DNA of 64,000 bases. Source: Hyphomicrobiales bacterium (GTDB taxonomy: Bacteria > Pseudomonadota > Alphaproteobacteria > Rhizobiales > Rhizobiaceae). The position numbers and the translations under genes are program-made. This document shows, in pieces, positions 1 through 8,083 of this stretch. The notes below the pieces were generated by a model, which saw only the letters and a list, made by a program, of their open reading frames with translations, was not told the DNA's origin and ran no database searches. The stretch is from positions 248,001-312,000 of the forward strand of contig UBMI01000010.1 of assembly GCA_900466475.1 (NCBI GenBank), written 5' to 3'. The first letter of the stretch is position 1; every line of letters begins with the position of its first letter.

Positions 1-975
1 GCGCATGCGGGGATCGCGCGGATCGCCGTCGATGTCTGGCGCAACGACTATAATATCCTCTGGTCGGCGGCCGTGGCCCGCAAGATCGCCTACGATGCGG
101 CAGGACAGGCTTTGAAGATCGACCCGAACAATGCGCGGGCGCATACGGTCCTTGCTCTTCTGCAACTGGTCGATGGTCGCCAGACGGAGGCGCTGATATC
201 GGCGAACCGTGCCGTGCAGGCGCAGCCGAGCGACGCCGAAGCCAATGGCAATCTGGCCCTCGTGCTCGCTCATATAGGCAATCATGACCAGGCGACCACC
301 GAAATGGAAAAGGCGCTACGCTTCGATCCTTCGCCATCGCCCGGCTTCCAGTTGCTGGCGGGTATCGTCTTCTACATCATCGGTGATGACGACCGGTCGA
401 TTTCGCTGATGGAGGCGGCCCGCGACGCGCTTCCCAATGCGGAGGCTGCGCGCGAATTCCTGACCGCGGCCTATATCGAGGACGGCGACAGGAAACGCAG
501 CCTGCAGGAGAAGACGAAGCTGCTGGCGCTCTTTCCCGAAAGCAATCTCACCTACTACAGTTATCTCTACGATTACTGGCGCAAGGACGATCTGAACCTG
601 CATTTGAGCAGGCTGCAGAAGGCGGGCATTCCCGAATGGCCCTTCGGGTTTCAGGGCGAGAAGGCCGATCAGGTCACCGGCGAGCAGTTGCGCGATCTCA
701 TCAGCGACAAGAGCTGGACCGGTAAACACCGCAACGGCACACAGTTCGTTCAGTTCTTCGACAAAGCGGGCAATACCGCCTATCGCAGCGCCAACACGAA
801 TATTACCGGCACTGTCGAGATCAGGGGAGACTGGCTCTGCGAGAAATTCCCGGGCTATTTCCTCGACAGGATGGTCTGCGGCAATGTCTATCGCAACCGC
901 GCTGCCGACGAGCCCGGCGCGACATATGTGCATGTCACGCCGCAGGCGCTGAAATTCTTCTCGATCGGGGGCTGA
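1..975 (+). CDS. TPR-repeat protein, C-terminal part (5' end outside window)
   Basis: The frame is open from the first base, so the start lies upstream and about 324 C-terminal residues are visible. The first half has tetratricopeptide-type helices (for example the ALKIDPNNARAHTVLALL stretch, then a second copy ending in QPSDAEANGNLALVL), which mediate protein-protein contacts. The last ~100 residues hold no repeat I recognise and may be a small sensory or lipocalin-like domain. In rhizobia this kind of tail often ends long adenylate/guanylate cyclase-TPR proteins, but the catalytic part is not in view, so that is only an inference. It converges on the YHS gene with a 15-bp gap. Confidence 0.6.
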   Translation, partial: AHAGIARIAVDVWRNDYNILWSAAVARKIAYDAAGQALKIDPNNARAHTVLALLQLVDGRQTEALISANRAVQAQPSDAEANGNLALVLAHIGNHDQATTEMEKALRFDPSPSPGFQLLAGIVFYIIGDDDRSISLMEAARDALPNAEAAREFLTAAYIEDGDRKRSLQEKTKLLALFPESNLTYYSYLYDYWRKDDLNLHLSRLQKAGIPEWPFGFQGEKADQVTGEQLRDLISDKSWTGKHRNGTQFVQFFDKAGNTAYRSANTNITGTVEIRGDWLCEKFPGYFLDRMVCGNVYRNRAADEPGATYVHVTPQALKFFSIGG

Positions 976-990
976 CCGCCGATCGGACAG

Positions 991-1503
991 CTACTGGGCA
1001 GAGGGGTGCTGCCAGTCTTTCTGTGTCTTCTCCGAGATCAGGATGTTCTGCACTTCCGACCAGTGCTTTTTGGAGTCGACCACCTTGGTGGGGTTCTTCA
1101 CCAGTCCTTCTGCGGCACCCGGATCATAGCTGATATAGAGCTTGCCTTCGATGATGCGCCAGGCATTCGGATCGATGTTGGTGGTCACCGTTCCGAAGGA
1201 CACGCCGTCGGCGCAGTAGCCGCCATATTGCGGGGCATATTTGCCGGGATCCTTGACGAACATGTCACGATGCTCGGCACTGGCGAAATACCAGGTAGCG
1301 CCCAGCCAGTGGTGGGAATATTGCGGCGATCCTTCCATGGCCTTATCATCCGTGAAATAGGCGACCGGGTCATAGCCCTTGATCGCCACATCGCCGAAAT
1401 AGCCCGTATTGACGAAGTCCTCCGCCGTAGCCTCGTTCGCCAGCAGCAGGACGGCGATGCCGCCTATTGCTGCGGCCTTCACAAATCCATTCCAGTGAGA
1501 CAT
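991..1503 (-). CDS. YHS-domain secreted protein
   Basis: A 170-residue protein. The chosen ATG follows a GGGAGC ribosome site and opens a signal peptide (hydrophobic IGGIAVLLLANEATA, likely cleaved after ATA). The mature part carries a YHS-type domain: GYDPVAYF, then HHWLGATWYFASAEHRDMF and PQYGGYCADGVS. Such domains occur in predicted metal-binding periplasmic proteins; no enzyme activity is established. It lies 31 bp behind the ankyrin gene on the same strand, so the two probably form an operon of exported proteins. Confidence 0.8.
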   Translation of the reverse strand: MSHWNGFVKAAAIGGIAVLLLANEATAEDFVNTGYFGDVAIKGYDPVAYFTDDKAMEGSPQYSHHWLGATWYFASAEHRDMFVKDPGKYAPQYGGYCADGVSFGTVTTNIDPNAWRIIEGKLYISYDPGAAEGLVKNPTKVVDSKKHWSEVQNILISEKTQKDWQHPSAQ

Positions 1504-1534
1504 TTCAATGCTCCCGTTTTTCAGGCGCGCACGC

Positions 1535-2125
1535 TCATTTTCGCTTCGTGCATTCGTCATAGAGCCACTGACCCGTGAGGTCGGCTCCCTGACAGGCGGC
1601 GCCTGCTTTCAACAAAAGAGTGACGGCGTCCCAGTGTGATCGCCATCCGGCCTGGGTCACCGGCGTGTAGCCGTTTCTTTCCTTCGGCTCGATATCGGCC
1701 TTTTGCGCGAGCAGGAAAGCAATGACATCGGCATGGCCTTCCTCGGATGCCGCATGCAGCGGCGTCATATTGTAGAAGTTCTCGTGGTCGTTGACGGAGG
1801 CGCCCTTGGCTACCAGCAGCTCCACGATATCGAGATGGCCGCCATAGGCGGCCGCATGCAGCGCCGTGAGCCCGCCCTTGTTGCGGATCTCGATGTCGCA
1901 ACCGCGATCGAGAAGAAGGGTAACGACATCGGCCTTGCCTGATAGCGCCGCAATCAGCAGCGCCGGCTCGCCAGTATTGTCAAGTTCAGCGAGGTTCGCG
2001 CCCTGATCAGCGAGCTGCTTGATGCGCTCGACATCGCCCGCGCGCGCGGCATCATGCAGTGGTCCCGCGGACGCCGCGGAAATTCCAATGCCGAAACAGA
2101 TTAGGCTGATCCAAAAGACATTCAT
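1535..2125 (-). CDS. Exported ankyrin-repeat protein
   Basis: About 196 residues with an N-terminal signal peptide (MNVFWISLICFGIGISAASA) followed by four to five ankyrin repeats. The repeat signature is clear in GEPALLIAALSGKADVVTLL, GLTALHAAAYGGHLDIVELL, MTPLHAASEEGHADVIAFL and GYTPVTQAGWRSHWDAVTLL. Ankyrin repeats bind other proteins; the partner is unknown. The start at 2125 has a GGGGG run upstream; in-frame ATGs further upstream (2146, 2158) would put charged residues before the signal peptide and look less likely. It is followed by the YHS gene, probably cotranscribed. Confidence 0.8.
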   Translation of the reverse strand: MNVFWISLICFGIGISAASAGPLHDAARAGDVERIKQLADQGANLAELDNTGEPALLIAALSGKADVVTLLLDRGCDIEIRNKGGLTALHAAAYGGHLDIVELLVAKGASVNDHENFYNMTPLHAASEEGHADVIAFLLAQKADIEPKERNGYTPVTQAGWRSHWDAVTLLLKAGAACQGADLTGQWLYDECTKRK

Positions 2126-2390
2126 CGCGCACCCCCGTCTTGCCATCACTGGCTTCACAGCGCGAAAGTGTAGTTAAGCTATCATGAATATGATGGGGCG
2201 GCAATAAACGGCGACGTCATCAGCTATATTGAGTCCCTTAAGGTCCGGGGAACCTTTCACTGGGGTTAAGGCGAGCATCCGCGTGCGCTCGCAAAGGACG
2301 TGGAACGAGATCGACTACTGAGCCAGAAAACAGCGCGGCGTCTGGTACGGAAACTACGAATCGGGCTTGGTGTGCGTAATCTGGAGAAAA

Positions 2391-2466
2391 TGGTGGGCCC
2401 GGAGGGACTCGAACCCCCAACCAAGCGGTTATGAGCCGCCGGCTCTAACCATTGAGCTACAGGCCC
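2391..2466 (-). tRNA. tRNA-Ile (anticodon CAT, lysidine type)
   Basis: The reverse complement folds as a 76-nt cloverleaf: GGGCCTG acceptor start, D-arm TAGCTCAATGGTTAGAGC, anticodon stem GCGG-CTCATAA-CCGC, TTCGAGTCC T-loop and an encoded 3' CCA. The anticodon is CAT. Overall sequence resembles the E. coli ileX minor isoleucine tRNA rather than initiator or elongator tRNA-Met, so it should decode AUA after TilS converts C34 to lysidine. Confidence 0.9.
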
Positions 2467-2658
2467 GGCACCCAGGGTGCGGTCAGCCGGGGCAATGGTT
2501 CCCGCGGCTTTTGTCCGCTTAACGCAAATCCGGGACAGTCACAAGCCATGAGCGCAAGCATCTGTGGACGATGCATATTTCCGGTTTGCCCTCTGGAACC
2601 TTCGCAGGCGGGCTACATTTACTCCCGTCAGACTAGATCTGAAGAGGGCAATCGCAGA

Positions 2659-3027
2659 ATGGTGGCTTCCCAGGGTGCCGTGGTGCTCATCGTCGAGGAT
2701 GAGCCGCTGATCAGGTTCAACATACTGGATGTGCTTGAAGACGTGGGGCACGTGGCGCTCGAGGCCGGGAATGCGGACGAGGCGATGGTGCTTCTAAAGT
2801 CCCGCAACGATGTCGATATTCTCTTTACCGACGTCAACATGGCCGGCTCGATGGACGGCATACAGCTTGCCAAGCGGGTGAGGGCGATGCGGCCGAATAT
2901 CGGCATCATCATCACCTCGGGCATGGTGCGGCTCGATCCCATGTCGCTGCCGGCAAACACGGCCTTCCTGCCGAAACCCTATCAGCACGAGGCGCTGATT
3001 TCGGCGATTGATTCCATGACGCGGTAG
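2659..3027 (+). CDS. Single-domain response regulator (CheY-like receiver)
   Basis: A 122-residue stand-alone receiver domain with no output domain. The acidic pair is in VLIVEDEP near residue 11, the phospho-acceptor Asp is in DILFTDVNMAGSMDG, the Ser/Thr switch is in IIITSGM and the conserved Lys is in FLPKPY. The start at 2659 is chosen because the receiver fold begins there and GAGGG sits about 10 bases upstream; the longer open frame runs back into the tRNA. Such proteins pass phosphate between kinases or act by protein contact. No kinase gene adjoins it, so the partner is unknown. Confidence 0.8.
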   Translation: MVASQGAVVLIVEDEPLIRFNILDVLEDVGHVALEAGNADEAMVLLKSRNDVDILFTDVNMAGSMDGIQLAKRVRAMRPNIGIIITSGMVRLDPMSLPANTAFLPKPYQHEALISAIDSMTR

Positions 3028-3041
3028 CAAGGCGAGAGCGG

Positions 3042-3272
3042 TCAATCCGGGCTCGACAAAGACGGCGGCGGGATGGGAACGTCGGTTGCTCCGGTCGCGG
3101 CCTCGGTTTCTTCGATCTGTCTGCGAGCCTGTTTGTTGGTCTTCGTCGTTTCGCCGCGCAGTTCGGCCTCGGCATCGCTCCAATGGCGCAAATCCTGGCC
3201 GTCCGGCCTGCCTTCCTCTTCCCAGATTGCGTAGGCGCGCTCGCGCACGCTGTCCTCGTTCCGGTCCGTCAT
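3042..3272 (-). CDS. DUF2934 small protein
   Basis: A 76-residue protein with the DUF2934 signature near its N-terminus: RERAYAIWEEEGRPDGQDLRHWSDAEAEL. The tail is polar and low in complexity. Function is unknown. An EcfG-type promoter ends about 30 bp upstream of the start, suggesting general-stress control. A paralogue lies at 8084-8332. Confidence 0.8.
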   Translation of the reverse strand: MTDRNEDSVRERAYAIWEEEGRPDGQDLRHWSDAEAELRGETTKTNKQARRQIEETEAATGATDVPIPPPSLSSPD

Positions 3273-3302
3273 GGCTATCTCCCGTGGTTTCGATCATCGC
3301 AA

Positions 3303-3327
3303 AACCGGTGGGGGAGCCGAATGTTCC
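3303..3327 (-). promoter_or_regulatory. EcfG-type promoter for the DUF2934 gene
   Basis: On the minus strand GGAAC (3327-3323), a 16-nt spacer and GGTT (3306-3303). This matches the alphaproteobacterial general-stress sigma factor consensus GGAAC-N16/17-CGTT with one mismatch in the -10. Transcription would start about 20-25 nt before the ATG at 3272. Confidence 0.55.
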
Positions 3328-3352
3328 GGCGAGGTGCCTGAGATCGGGAGGT

Positions 3353-3393
3353 GCGGCCGAGCCTGAAGGGAGGTCTGCTTCAAGCTCGGCCGC
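3353..3393. other. Long stem-loop downstream of cinS
   Basis: GCGGCCGAGC (3353-3362) pairs with GCTCGGCCGC (3384-3393), and TGAAG/CTTCA extends the stem inside. A second palindrome, GGCCCC-GG-GGGGCC, lies at 3395-3408 beside the cinS stop. There is no T-tract. It probably stabilises the 3' end of the cinI-cinS transcript or insulates the stress promoter at 3303-3327. Confidence 0.5.
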
Positions 3394-3408
3394 TGGCCCC
3401 GGGGGGCC

Positions 3409-3600
3409 TTAGTTATAGCTGCTCTTCAGCAGGTCGTTTTCCTGATGCGCCTTCTTCTCATAGATCGTGAAGAGAGCCATCGAGAGGAGATAGGAGAGGA
3501 AGGGGTCGCCCATCTGCGTTGCGATATCGCGGGATGCGAGGATATGTCGTTCCAGCGCACCGATGTCTTTTTGTACGGTGGTTTCGCTCAAGCGGTTCAT
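3409..3600 (-). CDS. cinS: CinS, small quorum-sensing regulator co-expressed with CinI
   Basis: A 63-residue protein translated from an ATG that overlaps the cinI stop (ATGA), so it is translationally coupled to cinI. It begins MNRLSETTVQKDIGALERHI, is largely helical and has no DNA-binding motif. In R. leguminosarum the small gene directly downstream of cinI encodes CinS, an anti-repressor-type regulator that links the cin system to the rai/rhi systems through ExpR. Position, size and coupling fit this well; I identify it by context more than by a sequence motif. Confidence 0.82.
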   Translation of the reverse strand: MNRLSETTVQKDIGALERHILASRDIATQMGDPFLSYLLSMALFTIYEKKAHQENDLLKSSYN

Positions 3601-4262
3601 GCTGCCATCTCCAGAAATTGAGTCACGACGGAACGCGTCGGGACGTAGCGGGTGTAGAGGGGTGTATCGATGCCGAGGGATGCGCGCATCCTGGTGAGCA
3701 CATGTTCGGAAACTTCAAAGGCGCCGCAGCAAACCGGATATTTGCCGTAGCCGTCGGCGCGGCCGAGTTCCTCGACTTCGGCGCCGGCGCGCTTGTAGAC
3801 GCGCTTCAGGTGCGGTTCGTAATTGGAGATCATGGTGTGGATGCCGTGATCGAGGGCGCATTCGCAGAGTGCGAGCAGCAGCATCGAGAAGGCGCGGCCT
3901 GCATCGACTTCGGGAAAATCGTCGGCGATTGCCTCCTCGTCGATGCACATGCGGGTGCCCTCCCAGATGCCGGGGGCGACGAGATTGGCTGCCTGCGGGA
4001 AGGTTGCGCGGAAGACGTCATAGAGGAGGGTCGGTCCGGTCGTCGGCATCAGGCGCATGCCGCCGTAAAGGCGGGTGCGGGTTTCGTCGCACCAGACGAG
4101 ATAGGCCGGGCAGAGCGAGTCATAGCTGTCGCGCTCGAAGGGGCCGATTACCGGAACGTTCCAGCCAAGGATGTCCGCAAAGACTTTCTTGCGCAGGCGG
4201 AACATCTGGTCGAGTATGAAAGCGTATTTCTGATACTCATGTGCCTGAATGATAACGAACAT
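3597..4262 (-). CDS. cinI: CinI, N-acyl-homoserine lactone synthase
   Basis: A 221-residue LuxI-family autoinducer synthase. All the family's invariant positions are visible: R25 and F28 in RKKVF, W34, D45 and D48 in ERDSYDS, R70 in GGMRL, F84, and E101/R104 in WEGTRM. CinI of related rhizobia makes the long-chain signal 3-OH-C14:1-HSL from SAM and an acyl-ACP; that product is inferred from the family. Downstream cinS overlaps by 4 bp, and cinR lies 246 bp upstream on the same strand. The upstream region carries a CATATG-centred palindrome. Confidence 0.92.
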   Translation of the reverse strand: MFVIIQAHEYQKYAFILDQMFRLRKKVFADILGWNVPVIGPFERDSYDSLCPAYLVWCDETRTRLYGGMRLMPTTGPTLLYDVFRATFPQAANLVAPGIWEGTRMCIDEEAIADDFPEVDAGRAFSMLLLALCECALDHGIHTMISNYEPHLKRVYKRAGAEVEELGRADGYGKYPVCCGAFEVSEHVLTRMRASLGIDTPLYTRYVPTRSVVTQFLEMAA

Positions 4263-4351
4263 TTTTCCCTCCAGCGTGTTGGGTTCGTGAGAGCAGAATG
4301 GTTCAGGACGGCGGGATCGGAAATTCCCTCATATGGGCGCCTACAGATGAG

Positions 4352-4369
4352 CCCCCGCATATGGGGGGG
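4352..4369. promoter_or_regulatory. CATATG-centred palindrome upstream of cinI
   Basis: CCCCC-G-CATATG-G-GGGGG, with a weaker half-like copy CCCTCATATGGG at 4326-4337. It is about 90 bp before the cinI start, where a LuxR-type activator would bind. The same core recurs upstream of cinR at 5294-5311, which supports a cin box. Confidence 0.6.
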
Positions 4370-4508
4370 TCGCTCAAGCCTCTTGCGGGCAGCCTGAAGC
4401 ATGCCGCAGAGCGGATCTCGTCAGTGTGAAAAGATTGGAGGAGGCCATGCCTTACGGCACGTCCGACATTTGACCAGCGAGGGTTTCGATCCGGCCGGAA
4501 GGAAAAGG

Positions 4509-5234
4509 CTAGGGATTGATGATGCGCAGCTGCACGGCCCGCGAGGCGGCAGCGGAAATGGTGGCACAGCCGAGCTTGAAGCGGGCGGTTTTCAGATAAT
4601 CGCGGGTCGTATGCTCGGAAATGCCGAGGATGACGGCGATGTCCTTATAGTCCTTGCCGAGTGCGGTCCAATGCAGGCATTCGATTTCGCGCGGGGACAG
4701 CGTCGGTACCGGGTCGTTCTCGCCGTGAAGCTCGTAGATGGCCTTCCGGTGGATGATATGGGCGAGCTCGATCCATTCATTGCGATAGAGCTTGACCATG
4801 GCGTTCCAATCATCAAGCGGAACGCGGGCGTTGATCGACAGCAGCGCCCGGCGCTGGGCCTTGTCCGCGACGGGGATTGAATAGCCGTTGCCGCCGATCC
4901 CGTGCTTCTGGGCATCGACGAGCATGGCATAGGCTTCCGGCGTCGGCTCCACCTCGCTCCAGTCAAAAGGCAGCTGGCGCTCGAAGCCCTGTTTGACGAT
5001 CGGATCGACCTTCACATAACTGTTGAGCAGATAGCGCGACACCCAGGCATCCGGATAGGTGGTGCGCACGAAAGGAGCGTCGATCTTTGCCGCAATGGTC
5101 TGAGCGAGGTGATAGGTGACATAGTCAACGGCATAGCCTGCCTGGAAAATGCGGATGGAAGCATCGACATTGGCCGCGGCCTTGATCTGTTCGAAAACGG
5201 GTTCGAACTTTTGGGAATAATTGTTTTCCGTCAT
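4509..5234 (-). CDS. cinR: CinR, LuxR-family quorum-sensing activator
   Basis: A 241-residue LuxR-type regulator. The N-terminal half is an autoinducer-binding domain with the expected Trp, Tyr, Asp and Trp positions in [20 protein letters not shown] and QLPFDW. The C-terminal LuxR helix-turn-helix runs from [18 protein letters not shown] to [14 protein letters not shown]. Start 5234 ([10 protein letters not shown]) is preferred over the upstream ATG at 5300 because of an AAGGCAGG ribosome site and typical family length. It should activate cinI on binding the CinI signal. Confidence 0.9.
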   Translation of the reverse strand: MTENNYSQKFEPVFEQIKAAANVDASIRIFQAGYAVDYVTYHLAQTIAAKIDAPFVRTTYPDAWVSRYLLNSYVKVDPIVKQGFERQLPFDWSEVEPTPEAYAMLVDAQKHGIGGNGYSIPVADKAQRRALLSINARVPLDDWNAMVKLYRNEWIELAHIIHRKAIYELHGENDPVPTLSPREIECLHWTALGKDYKDIAVILGISEHTTRDYLKTARFKLGCATISAAASRAVQLRIINP

Positions 5235-5293
5235 CGTGTCGCCTGCCTTAAACCATTCAATCCTACCGCGAGGAATGTCGAAAATACAAGGCA

Positions 5294-5311
5294 TCCCCAC
5301 ATATGCGGGGA
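5294..5311. promoter_or_regulatory. CATATG-centred palindrome between cinR and the 5361 gene
   Basis: TCCCC-A-CATATG-C-GGGGA, about 60 bp before cinR and 50 bp before the divergent small gene. It shares the core CCCCN-CATATG-NGGGG with the site upstream of cinI, so it may bind CinR or another shared regulator. Confidence 0.55.
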
Positions 5312-5360
5312 ATGACTTTTCCAGGTCCGTCTGTTAGCGCCTTTTTCGGGGAGGCTCCAG

Positions 5361-5546
5361 ATGGACAGCAAGAGAACGTTCGATATCGCCGAATGCCATC
5401 AGGCAGCAAAAGGGCTGAGATCGAGTTGGCAGGACATGGCTGGCTCCGAGGCGCTGATCCGCGCGCTCGTTGCCGAGCGCAACGGCGATACGTTGCTCGC
5501 CTTGTTCTGGACAGAGGTTCACCGGGCGCTCTGCGAAGAGAAGTAG
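5361..5546 (+). CDS. Small hypothetical protein divergent from cinR
   Basis: A 61-residue protein (begins MDSKRTFDIAECHQAAKG) with a strong GGGGAGG ribosome site 6 bases before its ATG. It looks helical and has no signal peptide or membrane segment. I do not recognise a family. It shares a 126-bp intergenic region and the CATATG palindrome with cinR, so it could be part of the quorum-sensing output. Confidence 0.55.
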   Translation: MDSKRTFDIAECHQAAKGLRSSWQDMAGSEALIRALVAERNGDTLLALFWTEVHRALCEEK

Positions 5547-6008
5547 CCGCTTCTTTACCGTTGCTTCGGTCTCGAAATTTCTTCGATATCGACGTTCGCA
5601 CACCGAATGGATCGCGGCTTTATCCCGATGGCACGCAATTGCCTTCGGAGAGGCGCGCCCGGATATGGCCGTGCCGATTTTTCCCAGCAGAATTACACGC
5701 GGGACGAGGCGTTCGTTCGCCTGATCGGAACGTGCGGCACGGACGGTGAGTTCGATCATGAAGATGCCATTGGCGAAGGTCCCGGCTATGTCGTGTAAAG
5801 CAGCAAGATGACAGGTGTATCGCGCGTGCATCGCCATGGTCAGTCAGGTTAATGGCGTATGAACACGTTTTCACATTTTGTCGCCACTTAAGTTGCGTTG
5901 CCTGCTGGAGGCAAGATGGCCGAAGTCCTGGCCGGCGAAATATCCAGTGTATTCGGGGTTCCTCCAGCAAATATGCTTGACGGATCGTTACCGTGAAGCG
6001 CAAAGGTG
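5547..6008. other. Non-coding or decayed stretch before the DUF5054 gene
   Basis: Short open frames exist on both strands, but none has both a convincing ribosome site and a protein I recognise. The base composition falls towards 6000, as expected for a promoter region. I see no RNA gene or repeat here. Confidence 0.4.
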
Positions 6009-6030
6009 TTTGTGGAAACGATTACACAAA
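6009..6030. promoter_or_regulatory. LacI-type operator upstream of the DUF5054 gene
   Basis: A 22-bp palindrome with arms TTTGTG and CACAAA around GAAACGATTA; 9 of 11 base pairs are symmetric. The centre fits the TGNAANCGNTTNCA pattern of LacI/GalR-family operators. It is about 115-135 bp before the gene start. No LacI-family gene lies in this window. Confidence 0.65.
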
Positions 6031-6145
6031 ATGCCATTGTGCCATATTGGGAGGGGATCAGGATTGCGTGTCGTGCGCAAAATCATTTGCGTTGTGTCTC
6101 GCAAGAGCTGCTTGACGACGGCAGGACTGATCTAACGGAATGCAG

Positions 6146-8074
6146 ATGACAGAAAAGCGCGTGCACCTGGTCTTCAAGACCCATCTCGATATCGGTTTTA
6201 CCGACCATGCCGAGAAGGTCCGGCGTCAATATCACGAGCGCTTCATCCCGCAGGCGATCGAGACCGGTGCGCATTTCCATGCCGAAAACCCCGAGGAGCC
6301 GAAGTTCATCTGGACAACGGGCGCCTGGCTGATCTGGGATCATCTGAATTCCCGTTCGCCCGCCGAAGTCGCGGCACTGGAACAGGCGATCGAACGCGGG
6401 CTCATCCGCTGGCACGGCCTGCCGTTCACCACCCATACCGAGCTGATGTCGCCGGACCTTTTCCGAGCGGGTCTTTCGTACTCACAGGAGCTCGACCGCC
6501 GTTTCGGCAAGCAGACGATTGCGGCGAAGATGACCGACGTTCCCGGCCACACGCTCGGCCTGGTGCCCTTGCTGGCCGAGGCCGGCATCCGCTTCCTGCA
6601 TCTCGGCGTCAACACGGCTTCCCCGCCGCCCGAGGTGCCGGACATTTTCCGCTGGCGCGCGCCTGATGGCGCGGAAGTCGTCGTCATGTACCAGCGCTCG
6701 TATGGCGAGACCTATTTCCCGGAAGGTTTCGACGATGGGCTGAGCTTTGCGCATACGCAGGACAATATCGGCCCGCAGAGCGTGCCGCAGACGGCTGAAG
6801 CCTATCGCGACATTCGCCGCATCGAGCCCGATGCCGTCATCCGCGGCGCGACGCTGGAGGATTATGGTGCGATCCTCTGGGAAAAGCGCGAGCGTTTCCC
6901 GGTACTGGAGCTGGAGCTCGGCGATAGCTGGATCCATGGCAGCGCCACCGACCCGTTGAAGACGGCGAAATTCCTCGCGTTGCAGAGGCTCTATGACCGC
7001 TTTGCGGGCGAGGGGCTCAATGGGCGCAGGCTCGCCTTCGGCCGCGGGCTCGCCATGGTGGCGGAGCATACCTGCGGGGTGGACATCAAATCCTATCTGC
7101 GCGACGACAAAGCCTGGGCGAGAGCCGATTTCGAAGCCGCCCGCAAAACGGATTACCGTTTTGCCTATACCGAAGCGTCATGGGATGAGCAGCGCGGTTA
7201 TGTCGACCAGGCCGTCGCCGAACTCGATGCCGACGACCAGCAGCAGGCACAGGCAGCGCTCGCAGAGCTCTTTGCGCCAGCGCTCGTCGGAACTGCGAGC
7301 CGCGAGACGCAGCTCGCTATCGGCGGCTGGTCGATCGAGCTCAATGAGGTGACGGGCGATATCGCTACGCTTACATCGCCGCAAGGGCGCCGGATTGCCG
7401 GCCGCAGTGGTTCGCTGATCGCCTATCGCTACGAGAGCTACGACGCTGCCGACATCAACAGGCATATGGACACCTATCTGACGCATCGGCAGGAATGGGC
7501 CGTGCTCGATCACGACAAGCCGGGGCTTGGCGCTTCGGGGGCGGCGCTTTCGAAGGTTTTTGTGCCGAAGCTCGAAAGCGCGGGTGATGGCTGCGTTCTC
7601 TTGTCGATGCCGGCCGAAGCAGTCGAGCGATTTGGGGCTCCGAGGCAACTGGCTCTGGAGTTTTTGCCGGATGACGGTGTGCTGCAATTGCGGCTCTCAT
7701 TGCGCGACAAGCCGGCCAATCGCATGCCGGAGGCGAGCTTCCTGTCGTTTACCCCTGCCGGCGCAAAGGACTGGCTCTTCAGGAAGATGGGGCTGTGGCA
7801 CCCGGCCGGCAATTTCGCCAGATCCGGGGGCGCACAGCTGCAGGCGGTCAACGCCGTCAGCGGCGAAATCGCCGATGTCGGAGCCGTCGTCGTTCAGCCG
7901 CTCGACACGCCGCTGGTTGCCCCGCAGAGCTGGGATTTCATGACATTCTGCAAGGGATTGCCGGATTTTGAAGAGGGAATCCGTTTCAACCTGCATAACA
8001 ACAAGTGGGGAACCAACTTCCCCATGTGGTGCGAAGGCGATTTTTCCGCACGTTTCCGACTCAGCCTGGATTAG
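6146..8074 (+). CDS. DUF5054 glycoside hydrolase (GH38-like N-terminal domain)
   Basis: About 642 residues. The N-terminus VHLVFKTHLDIGFTDHA has the H-x-D metal-binding motif of the GH38 alpha-mannosidase catalytic domain, and TDVPGHTLG near residue 130 is where the family's acidic catalytic residue is expected. The C-terminal half is beta-rich, as in GH38 mannosidases. No signal peptide is seen, so it should act in the cytoplasm on an imported glycoside. ATGs at 6140 and 6146 are both possible; 6146 has better spacing to a GGA. A LacI-type operator upstream suggests sugar induction. Exact substrate is unknown. Confidence 0.75.
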   Translation: MTEKRVHLVFKTHLDIGFTDHAEKVRRQYHERFIPQAIETGAHFHAENPEEPKFIWTTGAWLIWDHLNSRSPAEVAALEQAIERGLIRWHGLPFTTHTELMSPDLFRAGLSYSQELDRRFGKQTIAAKMTDVPGHTLGLVPLLAEAGIRFLHLGVNTASPPPEVPDIFRWRAPDGAEVVVMYQRSYGETYFPEGFDDGLSFAHTQDNIGPQSVPQTAEAYRDIRRIEPDAVIRGATLEDYGAILWEKRERFPVLELELGDSWIHGSATDPLKTAKFLALQRLYDRFAGEGLNGRRLAFGRGLAMVAEHTCGVDIKSYLRDDKAWARADFEAARKTDYRFAYTEASWDEQRGYVDQAVAELDADDQQQAQAALAELFAPALVGTASRETQLAIGGWSIELNEVTGDIATLTSPQGRRIAGRSGSLIAYRYESYDAADINRHMDTYLTHRQEWAVLDHDKPGLGASGAALSKVFVPKLESAGDGCVLLSMPAEAVERFGAPRQLALEFLPDDGVLQLRLSLRDKPANRMPEASFLSFTPAGAKDWLFRKMGLWHPAGNFARSGGAQLQAVNAVSGEIADVGAVVVQPLDTPLVAPQSWDFMTFCKGLPDFEEGIRFNLHNNKWGTNFPMWCEGDFSARFRLSLD

Positions 8075-8083
8075 ACGGCCTGG

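Noticed and set aside
2238..2420. Short minus-strand frame ending with a run of proline/glycine codons beside the tRNA
   Set aside because: It reads from the tRNA 3' part, a common source of false ORFs, and has no ribosome site or known domain.
2391..2466. Considered as tRNA-Met because of the CAT anticodon
   Set aside because: The body sequence matches the minor tRNA-Ile (ileX-like) and not initiator or elongator Met tRNAs.
5334..5837. 167-codon minus-strand frame over the 5361 gene and the following gap
   Set aside because: Arg-rich composition typical of an antisense frame, overlaps a better-supported gene and shows no known domain.
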